From positions 62,001 to 126,000 of the forward strand of contig JARULB010000008.1 in NCBI GenBank assembly GCA_029688905.1: a DNA stretch of 64,000 nucleotides, in the 5' to 3' direction. Below, piece by piece: positions 52,700 through 62,685 of this stretch (positions within the stretch are counted from its first letter, which is position 1; each line of letters opens with the position of its first letter). The stretch is from Balneolales bacterium ANBcel1. Lineage in GTDB: Bacteria; Bacteroidota; Rhodothermia; Balneolales; Natronogracilivirgulaceae. Under the pieces are notes generated by a model. It was given only the letters and a program-made list of their open reading frames with translations. It made no database searches and had not been told where the DNA came from. Position numbers and translations under genes: made by a program.

Positions 52700-55600
52700 A
52701 TGCACGACATTCGACAAGCACTTGCAAAGCGCATCCTGGTACTTGACGGAGCCATGGGAACCATGATCCAGGAACACCGGCTCTCCGAAGAGGACTTCCG
52801 GGGCGACCGGTTCCGCGATCACACGTGCGAGCTCCAGGGAAACAACGATCTGCTGAGCATCACCCGTCCCGCCCTTGTTGCCTCCATCCACGAAGCATTT
52901 CTGGAGGCCGGTGCCGATATACTGGAGACCAATACTTTCAGCTCGAATCCCGTTTCGCAGAAAGATTACGATCTGGAGGAGCTTGTCTATGAGCTGAATT
53001 ACGCCTCGGCCTCCATCGCCCGCAAGGCCGCCGACGACTTCACCCGAAAAGATCCGGAGAAACCCCGTTTCGTAGCCGGCGCCATGGGTCCGACCAACCG
53101 GACTCTCTCCCTCTCCCCCGATGTCAACGACCCCGGTTTCCGCGCGGTTACCTTCGACGAAATGGTCGCCTGTTACGCCGCACAGATTCCCGGCCTGATG
53201 GACGGCGGGGCCGATGTGCTGCTGGTTGAAACCGTATTCGACACCCTGAACTGCAAGGCCGCCCTGTTCGCCATCCAGAATTATCGCCGGGAGAGCGGAA
53301 ACAATGTCCCGGTAATGATTTCGGGCACGATCGTGGACCAAAGCGGGCGCACCCTCTCGGGCCAGACCACCGAAGCATTCTGGATCTCCATCTCCCACAT
53401 GCCCAACCTGCTGAGTGTCGGTCTGAATTGCGCTCTCGGCTCCAGCCAGATGCGCCCCTTTATCAAGGAGCTCTCCGAAATCGCCACCGTGCCGGTTACC
53501 CTGTACCCGAACGCCGGGCTGCCCAACGAATTCGGCGGATATGACGAATCCCCCGACTTCATGGGCGAACAACTTGAAGAGTACCTCAGGGAGGGGTGGC
53601 TGAATGTCATCGGAGGCTGCTGCGGGACAACGCCGGAGCACATCGCCCGTTTTTCCAGCATCGCGGCCGGACACCGGCCCCGCCCCATTCCCGAAGCGGA
53701 GCCCTATCTGCGATTAAGCGGACTGGAACCGCTCGTTGTCCGCCCGGAGACCAATTTCGTCAATGTCGGTGAGCGAACCAATGTCACCGGCTCTCTGAAA
53801 TTCAAGCGCCTCATCCGTGAGGAGCAGTACGAGGAGGCGCTATCGGTTGCCCGTGAACAGATCGAGAACGGCGCGCAGATCATCGATGTAAACATGGATG
53901 AGGGGATGCTGGAGTCGGAAAGCGTTATGACCACCTTCCTCAACCTGATGACGGCCGAACCGGATATCTCCCGGGTGCCGGTGATGGTCGACTCCTCCAA
54001 ATGGTCGGTTCTCGAAGCGGGGCTCAAATGCCTCCAGGGGCGGTCGATCGTCAACTCTCTGAGCCTCAAGGAGGGAGAAGATATCTTCCTGGAGCAGGCC
54101 CGAAAGGTACGTGACTACGGGGCGGCGGTCATTGTCATGGCTTTTGACGAACAGGGGCAGGCCGACTCTTACGAACGGCGCATCGAAATCTGTGAGCGCG
54201 CCTATCGGCTGCTGGTGGATACAATCGGATTCCCGCCCCAGGACATCATTTTCGACCCCAACATCCTGACGGTTGCCACCGGTATCGAAGAGCACAACAA
54301 TTACGCCGTCGATTTTCTGAAGGCCACGGAATGGATTAAAAAGAACCTGCCCCATGCGAAAGTAAGCGGCGGCGTGAGCAACATCTCCTTCTCCTTCCGC
54401 GGAAACAATCCGGTAAGGGAGGCGATGCACGCCTCCTTTCTGTACCATGCGATCAGGGCGGGACTTGATATGGGGATTGTCAACGCCTCCCAGCTTGAGG
54501 TGTACGAAGAGATCCCCAAAGATCTTCTGGAGCGGGTGGAGGATGTCCTTTTTAACCGGCGCCGCGATGCCACCGAGCGCCTGGTCGATTTTGCAGAGAC
54601 GGTCAGGGAAAAAGCCGCCGGACCCGCGAAAACGGACGAGTGGCGCAGCCGTCCGGTCAACAAGCGCCTGGAACACGCCCTGCTCAAGGGAATCGTGGAT
54701 TATATTGAGGAAGATACCGAAGAGGCCCGCAAACAGTATGACCAGGCTCTGGAGGTGATAGAGGGGCCGCTCATGGATGGGATGAATATTGTGGGGGACC
54801 TGTTCGGCGAAGGCAAGATGTTCCTGCCGCAGGTGGTAAAGAGCGCCCGAGTAATGAAAAAGGCGGTGGCCTATCTGATCCCCTTCATCGAAGAGGAGAA
54901 AAAGCGGCAGAAAGATACGCGGCCCAAGGGCAAGGTACTGCTGGCCACGGTCAAGGGCGATGTACACGACATCGGGAAAAATATCGTCGCTGTGGTCCTG
55001 GGGTGCAACAACTATGAAGTGATCGACCTTGGCGTGATGGTGCCTTCCCGGAAAATCATGGATGAGGCCGTTGCACAGAAAGTGGATGTGATCGGGGTCA
55101 GCGGCCTCATAACCCCCTCGCTTGACGAGATGGTCGGCCTGGCCCGGGAAATGGAGTCGCAAGGAATGGATCTCCCGCTGCTTATCGGCGGTGCAACCAC
55201 CTCCCGCATCCACACGGCTGTCAAGATCGCGCCGGAATACCGGTCGCCGGTTATCCATGTACTCGACGCCTCCAAAAGCGTGCCCGTGGTGAGCAACCTG
55301 CTCTCCGACAGCGCCCGGAAGGGGCTGGTTGACCGGGTGCGGACCGAGTATCAGCAGCTCAGAGAAAAGCATTCAAAACGGACGCAGACCAAGAGCTATG
55401 CCACGCTGGAGCAGGCGCGGGAGAACCGGACTCCCATCATCTGGGGAGAGAAGGATGTCGCGGTGCCGAAGCGTACCGGAATTATTCCGTTGGAAGCCCC
55501 CGACCTCAAGACCCTCAGCAGATACATTGACTGGACCCCGTTCTTCATAACCTGGCAGCTCACGGGCAAATATCCTGCCATCCTGCAAGACCCCGAAGCC

Positions 55601-56401
55601 GGTGAACAGGCTCGCAAACTGTTTGACGACGCGCGTCACATGCTGGACCGAATCATCGCGGAGCAGTGGCTCCAACCGCAAGCGGTATGCGGGATTTTCC
55701 CCGCGAACAGCGTCGGCGACGACATTGAAGTGTATGAAGATGAGTCCCGGAGCCGCGTCAAGGCCCGGCTCTGCATGCTTCGGCAACAGACCCGCAAACG
55801 GAAGGGGCAACCCAACCGGGCGCTGTCCGACTTTGTCGCGCCCAAAGAGAGCGGCCTCGCCGATTACATCGGCGGATTTGCCGTGACGGCCGGACACGGT
55901 ATTGAAGAGCCCCTGGCACGTTTTGAAGAAGACCAGGACGACTACAGCGCCATCATGCTTAAAGCGCTGGCCGACCGGCTTGCCGAAGCGGCCGCCGAGT
56001 GGCTCCATGAAAAGGTGCGGATAGAACTGTGGGGATATGCTCCGGACGAAAACCTGGATAACGAAGCGCTCATAAAGGAAAAATACCGGGGTATCCGCCC
56101 GGCACCGGGGTACCCGGCCAATCCGGACCATACCGAAAAAGAGACCCTCTTCAGCCTGATCGAAGCCACTGAAAGAACCGGCATCACCCTCACCGAAAGT
56201 TACGCCATGCATCCTGCGGCTTCGGTATCCGGACTCTACATCGCTCACCCCGAAGCGGCGTATTTTGCACTGGGCACCATCGTAAGGGACCAGGTCGCCG
56301 ATTACGCGCAACGCAAAAAAATGACGCTGGAAGAAGCCGAGAAATGGCTTGGTCCGCAGCTCGCCTACGATCCCGCCAGCGAGCGCAAGGAGCCGGCCTG
56401 A
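52700..56401 (+). CDS. metH: Cobalamin-dependent methionine synthase
   Basis: 1233 residues from ATG 52700 (a GTG directly before it is an alternative). The four modules are complete: homocysteine domain (1-330) with zinc cysteines near 245 (GLNCALG) and 305-306 (GGCCGTT); pterin domain (about 350-610, [13 protein letters not shown]); B12 cap and binding domains (about 640-890) with the axial-ligand motif DVHDIG at 754-759 (H756); and activation domain (about 900-1233, [17 protein letters not shown], binds S-adenosylmethionine). No cobalamin or SAM riboswitch was seen in the 88-base leader. It meets an MTHFR-like gene tail to tail. Confidence 0.97.
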   Translation: MHDIRQALAKRILVLDGAMGTMIQEHRLSEEDFRGDRFRDHTCELQGNNDLLSITRPALVASIHEAFLEAGADILETNTFSSNPVSQKDYDLEELVYELNYASASIARKAADDFTRKDPEKPRFVAGAMGPTNRTLSLSPDVNDPGFRAVTFDEMVACYAAQIPGLMDGGADVLLVETVFDTLNCKAALFAIQNYRRESGNNVPVMISGTIVDQSGRTLSGQTTEAFWISISHMPNLLSVGLNCALGSSQMRPFIKELSEIATVPVTLYPNAGLPNEFGGYDESPDFMGEQLEEYLREGWLNVIGGCCGTTPEHIARFSSIAAGHRPRPIPEAEPYLRLSGLEPLVVRPETNFVNVGERTNVTGSLKFKRLIREEQYEEALSVAREQIENGAQIIDVNMDEGMLESESVMTTFLNLMTAEPDISRVPVMVDSSKWSVLEAGLKCLQGRSIVNSLSLKEGEDIFLEQARKVRDYGAAVIVMAFDEQGQADSYERRIEICERAYRLLVDTIGFPPQDIIFDPNILTVATGIEEHNNYAVDFLKATEWIKKNLPHAKVSGGVSNISFSFRGNNPVREAMHASFLYHAIRAGLDMGIVNASQLEVYEEIPKDLLERVEDVLFNRRRDATERLVDFAETVREKAAGPAKTDEWRSRPVNKRLEHALLKGIVDYIEEDTEEARKQYDQALEVIEGPLMDGMNIVGDLFGEGKMFLPQVVKSARVMKKAVAYLIPFIEEEKKRQKDTRPKGKVLLATVKGDVHDIGKNIVAVVLGCNNYEVIDLGVMVPSRKIMDEAVAQKVDVIGVSGLITPSLDEMVGLAREMESQGMDLPLLIGGATTSRIHTAVKIAPEYRSPVIHVLDASKSVPVVSNLLSDSARKGLVDRVRTEYQQLREKHSKRTQTKSYATLEQARENRTPIIWGEKDVAVPKRTGIIPLEAPDLKTLSRYIDWTPFFITWQLTGKYPAILQDPEAGEQARKLFDDARHMLDRIIAEQWLQPQAVCGIFPANSVGDDIEVYEDESRSRVKARLCMLRQQTRKRKGQPNRALSDFVAPKESGLADYIGGFAVTAGHGIEEPLARFEEDQDDYSAIMLKALADRLAEAAAEWLHEKVRIELWGYAPDENLDNEALIKEKYRGIRPAPGYPANPDHTEKETLFSLIEATERTGITLTESYAMHPAASVSGLYIAHPEAAYFALGTIVRDQVADYAQRKKMTLEEAEKWLGPQLAYDPASERKEPA

Positions 56402-56407
56402 GGTTGG

Positions 56408-57382
56408 TCAGATTTTTATCAAGCGGGTTGCCAATTCGCGGGCATGCGGAAAGTTCCTTAGGCCCATTGCCGTGATGTTCAGCGCCATGGGTACCGGTAC
56501 GGGCAAGGCACTGTTAAAAGAGTGGATTCTTTCCCAAACCTCTGTCATCAGGTCCAGTGATGCCTCCGCCGGATCGCCGCTCTGCATAATTTGCCACTCG
56601 ACCTTTTCGGGGATGAAGACCCCCAGCCACCGCAGGAAGTCAATATCCTTTTGGGCGGATACAGGAGTAAAACTCCAGTAGATCATTGGCAGCCTTGCGG
56701 CCTTCTCCGTCAGCAAACCGGAGAGCTCATCCAGCATGGAGACCGGGGTTTCCGACTCCGTAATAATCTGCGTGGTGAAGAAATCGGCACCCGATTCACA
56801 TTTTTGAAACACTCTTTGCGCTTCCGAAATCCCTCCCACATCACGGTTCGGGATGCAGATATTGCCCACGGAGAAATCGGTGGAGGGCAGGCTTCCGTCC
56901 AGATACCTGTGTCTGCCCCGGTTCAAAAACTGCTTCGCCATACGATTTCCCTCGGTCACCGACGGTCCGGGGTATTCGATCTCCGGCGACTCCCCACCCA
57001 CGAATACAACCTTTCTGATGCCATACTCTCTGCGAGTGTCCAGCAGCCACTGCTCCTGATCGGCAGGCGGCTGCTTGACAATCACTCTGTTGATGACATA
57101 CTCGGTATCCATAAATTCGGCCAGCATTCTGGCGTAGTCGCGGGGTGAAACTCTTCTTTTGAAGGCACTCCTGCGCTTCCCCCGGTCCCCTTTCTGCGTT
57201 TCATCCTGAATTTCCGGCAGGTTGATCACATCGACAGGGACACGCTGCCGGATGCTGTCCAGGTACGCCTTGTGCCGGGACAATCCCTCCTGCTCCTTGC
57301 CGAGCTCCGGAGGGAGAATCTCTATCATCAGCGGTACGCGGAAATGATTGCGGGAAATATCGTCTTTACTATCAGGATTCAT
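56408..57382 (-). CDS. Methylenetetrahydrofolate reductase-like protein
   Basis: 324 residues with the layout of the MTHFR barrel but low similarity to standard MetF. Corresponding segments: MIEILPPEL (usual EFFPPK), VFVGGESPEIEYPG (usual LRGD), SVGNICIPNRD (usual GYPEGH region), CESGADFFTTQIIT (usual GADFIITQ) and MIYWSFTPVSAQKDIDFLRWLGVFIP (usual PI.GI.P). Convergent with metH (stops six bases apart), which needs the product 5-methyltetrahydrofolate; a role in that supply is likely. A more distant member could instead be a NADH-independent or orphan type. Last gene after the SppA fusion, 22 bases downstream of it. Confidence 0.75.
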   Translation of the reverse strand: MNPDSKDDISRNHFRVPLMIEILPPELGKEQEGLSRHKAYLDSIRQRVPVDVINLPEIQDETQKGDRGKRRSAFKRRVSPRDYARMLAEFMDTEYVINRVIVKQPPADQEQWLLDTRREYGIRKVVFVGGESPEIEYPGPSVTEGNRMAKQFLNRGRHRYLDGSLPSTDFSVGNICIPNRDVGGISEAQRVFQKCESGADFFTTQIITESETPVSMLDELSGLLTEKAARLPMIYWSFTPVSAQKDIDFLRWLGVFIPEKVEWQIMQSGDPAEASLDLMTEVWERIHSFNSALPVPVPMALNITAMGLRNFPHARELATRLIKI

Positions 57383-57404
57383 GGATAATGCTGTCGGTTG
57401 CAGG

Positions 57405-59894
57405 TCACTGTATTTGTTTATGGTCCAGGTACTTCATCCAGCTGAAATCTTCAAAGGGCATGATGATCAATGGGGAGGCGTTGTATTCGATCATCAGTTC
57501 CAGGTACTCCTTCACCGGATCTTTCTGTTCGATATCCGGCGCACCGGAACCGAAAATTCCACCCAGCAGCAGCGAAAGGGAAAACGGCTGGAGTTCGGGA
57601 CCTTCGACGATTATCACTTTGTCGTCCGGCCTGAGTCCGGCTTTCTCACGCGCAATGCCGATAGCGGCATAGAGGCTTCCAAGCTCATCCACCAGATTGT
57701 GTCCGAGCGCGTCGGCGCCTGTCCAGATTCTGCCGGCGGCAACTTCCCGAATGTCATCGGCCTCCGCTCCGCGGCCCTCGGCCACTTTTTCGATGAAATC
57801 ATCATAAAGATGGTTCACGCGCCTGACCATCCCTTCACGTTCTGCTTCGGTGAGGGCACGGTTCGGCAGACTCAAGCCGATCAGAGGGAGCGTTGGGCCG
57901 AAAGAGAGATCGGCCGACTTTCCCCGGCTCACGTAATCGGCATTAAGCCTCAGTTTGTTGCTCATGCCGTCATCCCAGATCCAGCCGGATGCCACACCAA
58001 TGCTTCCGGTGATGGTATTCGGTGTTGCCACGATGGTGTCGGCATACATCGAGATCCAGTATCCGCCGGAAGCGGCAACCGATCCCATGGAAACGATGAC
58101 CGGCTTCACTTCCGTTGTCTTCCGGAGTTCTTCGGCCACAAGATCGGAGGCAAGCGGATCACCGCCCGGCGAATCGGCTCTCAGCACAATGGCTTTCACC
58201 TCCCTGTCGTTTCGCATTTTACGGATTTCCCGGGACAGTACGCGGGCTCTGATTCCGCTGGTGTTCATGGTCGGTCCCTGGGCATAGAGCACCGCGATTT
58301 TTGAGGCGGGTCCCCAGTGGTCATCGCCCGGCTTCTGATAGGCGTACATCTGACCAGGAGCGATGCTGCGCTTCCTGCTTCCCTCCAGCTTTTCGATGAT
58401 ATCCGGAATATCGGCAGGGCGGCCGAGCGTATCCGCGATACCGGCTTCCACCAGGTCGGCGGCTGTAAGATAGAGGCCGCGGTCGATCAACGCGTCGAAC
58501 TGTTCGTCATCCAGCCCGCGGGAGGCGGTTACATCACCTCTGACCAGCTCATAAAAGCCATCGATCATCACCTGACGCTGTTCCCGGTCGGCATCCGACA
58601 TGTCGCTTCTTGAGATCATTTCAAAAGCCGACTTGTACTCCATTTCCCGGAATTCGTCAAACCCGATGCCCACGCTTTCCAGCAACTCCGCCAGATAAGT
58701 ACTGCCGGTTACATAACCTGGAATGGAAAGGCTGCCCTGCGGGTCAAGAATCACGTAGTCGGCAACCGATGCCAGATGGAGGGTATTCATGCCACCCCTC
58801 TCAATGAAGACAATCACCTTCTTCCCGCCGGCCTGAAATGTTTCCAGGGCATCGCGTATCTCCCAGGTTTTGGCGTGATCAACGCCAAGTGTGGAAATAT
58901 CGAGCACAATACCGGCTACGGAAGGATCCTCTCCGGCCTCATGGATGTGCCGCAGCACGGGAAGGTAGGTCTGCCGGTTGTCCAGGAACCTGAAGTTCTG
59001 GTAAGGCAGGGCGCCGCGCAGCGGCATATTCACATAGCGGTCGTTCTTGCGGATGTGGCGGTCGAACGGATTGCGGTCTTTGGCTCCCATACGAATACTG
59101 TAGGAGTTGTACCGGTGATTCGCGTCGGTGTCGCGGTGTGACTGATAGCTGACACCCGTTCTTCCGAAGCTGAACTGGATGCCGGCGGTATAGCCGATAT
59201 TGTCGATATAGCGGCCGGTGAGTCGAAGGCCCGACATAATTTCCGCCGCAAACCCGGCCGACCAGCGACCATCCAGAACGCCATCGGTCTCATGATTAAC
59301 GGCGTAATCGCCGAAAAGCGCCAGAACAGGCGTCCCCGTCGGGCGAATCGCCAGATCGGCGACGGCTTCATAATAATTGCCGTCGAAGGTAGTGGTGCCC
59401 ATCATCCCGAATGACAAATAGCGGTTCGGCCGGGAGATGGTTCCGAAAGTGATGTTGGTCTTCAGATCGAACAGATCGGTATCGCCGCCATACCAGTTCA
59501 GCGCGATACCTGCGGCGGCGGCGTCCGTACCTCCACCGATTGCGATGCGATAGTCCCGGTAAACCTGATCCATCCAGTCGTTTCGGACAAAGCTGAATGC
59601 CGCGCCAGGAAATCCGAAGAAGCCGCCGTAGCGCCGGACATCCGTCCAGAATTCGTCGGAAGACCAGTGGAACGCGATATCCGGCTGATGCAGAAACTGC
59701 AGCATGGCGGGGTTATCGTATCCATACAGGCCGGAATTCATCACTCCCGGTGACGTCAGCAGGAAATCGGTGCGCTGATAGTAACTCTCAAAACCGATGC
59801 CCTGGGAGGTGTTGTCTGACTGAGCAAGGGAAACAGGCGTAAAAGCCAAAAGGAGAAGGATCAAAACCATCCCGTAGCAGTAATAGTGTTTCAT
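57405..59894 (-). CDS. sppA: Beta-barrel / SppA signal-peptide-peptidase fusion
   Basis: 829 residues from ATG 59894 (MKHYYCYGMVLILLLLAFTPVSLA is the signal). The first ~270 residues are beta-rich with GLYGYDNPAML near 57-67, like PorV/FadL-type outer-membrane barrels. From about 310 on it is a full 67K-type SppA: tandem ClpP-fold halves with the catalytic Lys K421 (MEYKSAFEMISRSDMS) and Ser S609 (SVAASGGYWISMYAD) both in place. SppA normally sits in the inner membrane and degrades released signal peptides; here the N-terminal helix typical of E. coli is replaced by a barrel-like part. Gene order pfkB-type kinase, rdgB, this, MTHFR-like on one strand. Confidence 0.88.
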   Translation of the reverse strand: MKHYYCYGMVLILLLLAFTPVSLAQSDNTSQGIGFESYYQRTDFLLTSPGVMNSGLYGYDNPAMLQFLHQPDIAFHWSSDEFWTDVRRYGGFFGFPGAAFSFVRNDWMDQVYRDYRIAIGGGTDAAAAGIALNWYGGDTDLFDLKTNITFGTISRPNRYLSFGMMGTTTFDGNYYEAVADLAIRPTGTPVLALFGDYAVNHETDGVLDGRWSAGFAAEIMSGLRLTGRYIDNIGYTAGIQFSFGRTGVSYQSHRDTDANHRYNSYSIRMGAKDRNPFDRHIRKNDRYVNMPLRGALPYQNFRFLDNRQTYLPVLRHIHEAGEDPSVAGIVLDISTLGVDHAKTWEIRDALETFQAGGKKVIVFIERGGMNTLHLASVADYVILDPQGSLSIPGYVTGSTYLAELLESVGIGFDEFREMEYKSAFEMISRSDMSDADREQRQVMIDGFYELVRGDVTASRGLDDEQFDALIDRGLYLTAADLVEAGIADTLGRPADIPDIIEKLEGSRKRSIAPGQMYAYQKPGDDHWGPASKIAVLYAQGPTMNTSGIRARVLSREIRKMRNDREVKAIVLRADSPGGDPLASDLVAEELRKTTEVKPVIVSMGSVAASGGYWISMYADTIVATPNTITGSIGVASGWIWDDGMSNKLRLNADYVSRGKSADLSFGPTLPLIGLSLPNRALTEAEREGMVRRVNHLYDDFIEKVAEGRGAEADDIREVAAGRIWTGADALGHNLVDELGSLYAAIGIAREKAGLRPDDKVIIVEGPELQPFSLSLLLGGIFGSGAPDIEQKDPVKEYLELMIEYNASPLIIMPFEDFSWMKYLDHKQIQ

Positions 59895-59961
59895 ATTCGC
59901 AGCGTTTGTTAGCAGGTACAAGTCCCCGGTTGGTGGAACTCACGGTTGAAAAAACAAAGAA

Positions 59962-60585
59962 CTATCTGTCGGATATCTCCTGAAGGAACTTCTGCAATGC
60001 GCGGCCGCGATGGCTAATCCTGTTTTTCTCGGATGGGTCCATCTCGGCAAAACTGAGGTCATATCCCTCGGGCATAAAGAGCGGATCGTAACCAAATCCG
60101 CCATCCCCCCGTTCTTCTGTAAGTATGACACCGTTGCAGATTCCCTCAAACCGGCGTAATCCATGCGTATCGATATAGGCAAGTACGGTTCGAAACCGGG
60201 CTTTTCTGTCTTGCGCCGACGGCAGGTGCTTCAGTGATGTCAGCAGTTTCTTACGGTTTCTGGCGGAATCGGTTTCAGGTCCGCCGTAACGGGCCGAATA
60301 GACTCCCGGCATGCCGTCCAGAGCATCCACTTCCAGTCCGGTATCATCGGCCAGAGCAGGAAGGCCCGTTTTATCAAATACGAACCGGGCTTTGATTTCG
60401 GCGTTCTCTTCGAGGGTCCGGCCGGTTTCTTCGATCTCACAGGGACCGGCAACCTCCGTAAGAGAGCGTACCCGGATACCGGAGCCTTTGAGCAAATCAT
60501 TCAGTTCAGTGACCTTAGCGGGATTTCCCGTGGCCAGTACAAGCTGCCGCTCCTCCTCATTGGAAGTAAACAAACCGGACATCAT
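59962..60585 (-). CDS. rdgB: XTP/dITP (non-canonical purine NTP) pyrophosphatase
   Basis: 207 residues; removes deaminated purine triphosphates (ITP, XTP) before they enter DNA. RQLVLATGNPAKVTELN is the family N-terminus, LADDTGLEVDAL the catalytic Asp region, GVYSARYGG and GFGYDPLFMPEGYDLSFAEM the others; the end SHRGRALQKF is typical. A 12-residue N-terminal extension (SGLFTSNEEE) comes before the usual start; the second Met is at 60582. It follows the PfkB-type kinase by six bases. Confidence 0.96.
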   Translation of the reverse strand: MMSGLFTSNEEERQLVLATGNPAKVTELNDLLKGSGIRVRSLTEVAGPCEIEETGRTLEENAEIKARFVFDKTGLPALADDTGLEVDALDGMPGVYSARYGGPETDSARNRKKLLTSLKHLPSAQDRKARFRTVLAYIDTHGLRRFEGICNGVILTEERGDGGFGYDPLFMPEGYDLSFAEMDPSEKNRISHRGRALQKFLQEISDR

Positions 60586-60591
60586 ACCATA

Positions 60592-61509
60592 TCAGCTTCT
60601 TTCGGGGATGGTACTGAGTTTTCGAAAGGCATCGTACCGTTTTCCAATATCAAAACGGGAGAGTTCTTCAAACCGACCGGTACCAAAAGCTTCGACACAG
60701 AAACTGGCCATCACGGAACCGTAAACAACGGCCCGGCGCAGATTTTCTTCAGTAAAACGGTCGGCGCGTGAGAGCCATCCGGAAAATCCACCCATGAAGC
60801 TGTCACCGGCGCCGGTAGGATCGACGATATTACTGAGGGGATAGCCCGGAACAGAAAACACCGACTGGTCATAATACAGATTGGCACCATGCTCACCTTT
60901 TTTGATAATCAGGAAGCGGGGTCCTTTTTCACGGATCAGTTTTGCGCTTTTCAGCAGGTTGGGTTCTCCGGTCAGTTCGCGCGCCTCCTCGTCGTTGATA
61001 ATCAGGACATCCACACGGGAGATCGTCTCTTCAAGGGCTTCCCTGGCACCGGAAATCCAGAAATTCATGGTGTCGCAGACGATCAGCTTCGGCTGCGTAA
61101 CCTGATCCAGCACTTTCAATTGCAGGCCGGGGTCAATGTTTCCCAGACAGACGATGCGACTGCCTTTATATGCTTCCGGAATAACCGGGTTGAAGTGTTC
61201 GAACACATTCAGCTGAGTGTCAAGCGTATCCCGGCTGTTCATGTCGTCATGGTACCTGCCCTTCCAGAAAAACGTATTCCCCGTATCATCCACTTTGAAC
61301 CCTTCGAGGTCGACCCCCCGGTCTTTAAAAAATTTGAGATCCTTCTGGTCGAAGTCGCTTCCAACGGTACCCACCAGCCTCACCGGCTGAGTGATATAGC
61401 TGGATGATACCGAAATATAGGTAGCTGATCCGCCAAGGGTGCGGTCCACTTTACCGGCGGGTGCTTCAATTCCGTCATAAGCCACGGATCCAACAACAAG
61501 TACACTCAT
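60592..61509 (-). CDS. PfkB-family sugar/nucleoside kinase
   Basis: 305 residues; ribokinase fold. Signature 2 is DPTGAGDSFMGGFSGWL near 240-256, with the catalytic Asp of GAGDS; the N-terminal GGSATYISVSS is the first signature. IIKKGEHGANLYYD fills the usual place of VVVT-G. Substrate cannot be read; the closest remembered pattern is the adenosine/inosine-type or unassigned sugar kinase seen in Bacteroidota. It is the first gene of a reverse-strand operon with rdgB. It is divergent from the winged-helix regulator gene. Confidence 0.9.
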   Translation of the reverse strand: MSVLVVGSVAYDGIEAPAGKVDRTLGGSATYISVSSSYITQPVRLVGTVGSDFDQKDLKFFKDRGVDLEGFKVDDTGNTFFWKGRYHDDMNSRDTLDTQLNVFEHFNPVIPEAYKGSRIVCLGNIDPGLQLKVLDQVTQPKLIVCDTMNFWISGAREALEETISRVDVLIINDEEARELTGEPNLLKSAKLIREKGPRFLIIKKGEHGANLYYDQSVFSVPGYPLSNIVDPTGAGDSFMGGFSGWLSRADRFTEENLRRAVVYGSVMASFCVEAFGTGRFEELSRFDIGKRYDAFRKLSTIPERS

Positions 61510-61603
61510 GATACGCTACAATTATTCTAAATTAGAGGTGCCAAAAAACGACAGTGTGTCTTTTAAATAACAATTTTGTTAAAGTACGCTTTTCGGTGAG
61601 GCT

Positions 61604-61966
61604 ATGCAAAACGACGATGTTACAGTATATACTACTCTGCTTATGCGCCGTCCCAAATACATCATATTTGATTACAACAAAATCGACAAGCTGCTCCACA
61701 ACCGGTTGCGGCTTGCCCTCCTCTCTTCGGTGGCCTACTCCGAGGAGATCGATTTCTCCACGCTCAAGAATACGGTCAAGGCAACGGACGGTAACCTCGG
61801 CAGGCAAATTCAGATTCTGGAGGAATCCGGCTATCTTACCACCCGTATCCGGCACAGTGAGAAACGGCCTCAAAAAATGGTGACATTGACGCCAAAAGGC
61901 CGGAGCGCTCTGATACGTTATAAAAAGCATATCATGACTCTGCTGCAATTTCAGGATTCCATGTAA
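61604..61966 (+). CDS. Winged-helix transcriptional regulator (HTH_34 type)
   Basis: 120 residues. A single winged helix-turn-helix domain: FDYNKIDKLLHNRLRLALLSSV, then IDFSTLKNTVKATDGNLGRQIQILEESGYLTT and the wing KRPQKMVTLTPKGRSAL. This is the short MarR/ArsR-related group in which the helix after LKNTV reads DNA. Start 61604 is ATG; ATG 61643 lies closer to the domain and is an alternative. Eight bases before the Nudix gene, so likely in the same transcript; a role in controlling it is possible. Confidence 0.85.
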   Translation: MQNDDVTVYTTLLMRRPKYIIFDYNKIDKLLHNRLRLALLSSVAYSEEIDFSTLKNTVKATDGNLGRQIQILEESGYLTTRIRHSEKRPQKMVTLTPKGRSALIRYKKHIMTLLQFQDSM

Positions 61967-61974
61967 CGCGTGTT

Positions 61975-62685
61975 ATGTCCTTCGAAACCCACTCTACTTT
62001 CTCCGATTACTGTAAAGCCGTGATGGAGCGGCGCCTTCCCGGCCGCGATGCACAGGCGGCCATGGCACCGGTACCGGACAATCGCCCGGATACGTCACAG
62101 TTGCCGGAATCGGGCGTTCGACAGAGCAGTGTTCTGGTGCTTTGTTCCCTGGAACAGCCGGTTTCCATTTTGTACACTCTGCGCAATAAAACCCTGACCA
62201 ACCACGCCGGCCAGATCAGTTTTCCGGGAGGTCGCCAACAGCCCGGCGAGGCTCTCCGGGAAACCGCCATGCGAGAGACCGCAGAGGAGGTCGGCATTTC
62301 ACCCAACCAATACGAAATCACCGGATCCCTGAGTCCCCTTTTTGTGCCCCCCTCCCGGTTTGTCATACATCCCTGGCTTGCTTTTTGCCGCAGACGGCCC
62401 CGAACCATACCCCGGCCGGAGGAGGTCAGCGACATCTTCTGGGTGACGGCTGCAGATCTGTTGGACAGCGGCAACATCCGCACCCGCGATGAAACTTTTC
62501 GCAACAATAGACTGCGCATCCCCTATTGGGATGTTCATTCCGAACCACTTTGGGGTGCCACCGCAATGATCACCTCCGAACTGGTTGCGCTATACCACCG
62601 TTTTCTCACGCAACACGAGCGTGGAAACACGGATGGCCTGGCCGGCCGATGTGAATCCCGTCCATCCAAAAATGACACCCCGTAA
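61975..62685 (+). CDS. Nudix hydrolase, CoA pyrophosphatase type
   Basis: 236 residues. The Nudix box GGRQQPGEALRETAMRETAEEVGI is complete, and the preceding TNHAGQISFPGG plus later PPSRFVIHPWLAF are the marks of the YeaB/NudL group that cleaves coenzyme A and acyl-CoA to phosphopantetheine and 3',5'-ADP. The N-terminal ~60 residues (ALPDR-, Pro-rich) are longer than in E. coli NudL. It follows the regulator gene and overlaps the MnmD-like gene by 14 bases. Confidence 0.9.
   Translation: MSFETHSTFSDYCKAVMERRLPGRDAQAAMAPVPDNRPDTSQLPESGVRQSSVLVLCSLEQPVSILYTLRNKTLTNHAGQISFPGGRQQPGEALRETAMRETAEEVGISPNQYEITGSLSPLFVPPSRFVIHPWLAFCRRRPRTIPRPEEVSDIFWVTAADLLDSGNIRTRDETFRNNRLRIPYWDVHSEPLWGATAMITSELVALYHRFLTQHERGNTDGLAGRCESRPSKNDTP

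Noticed and set aside
53840-55372. 510-codon minus-strand frame inside metH
   Set aside because: Antisense to the best-conserved part of metH; no protein features.
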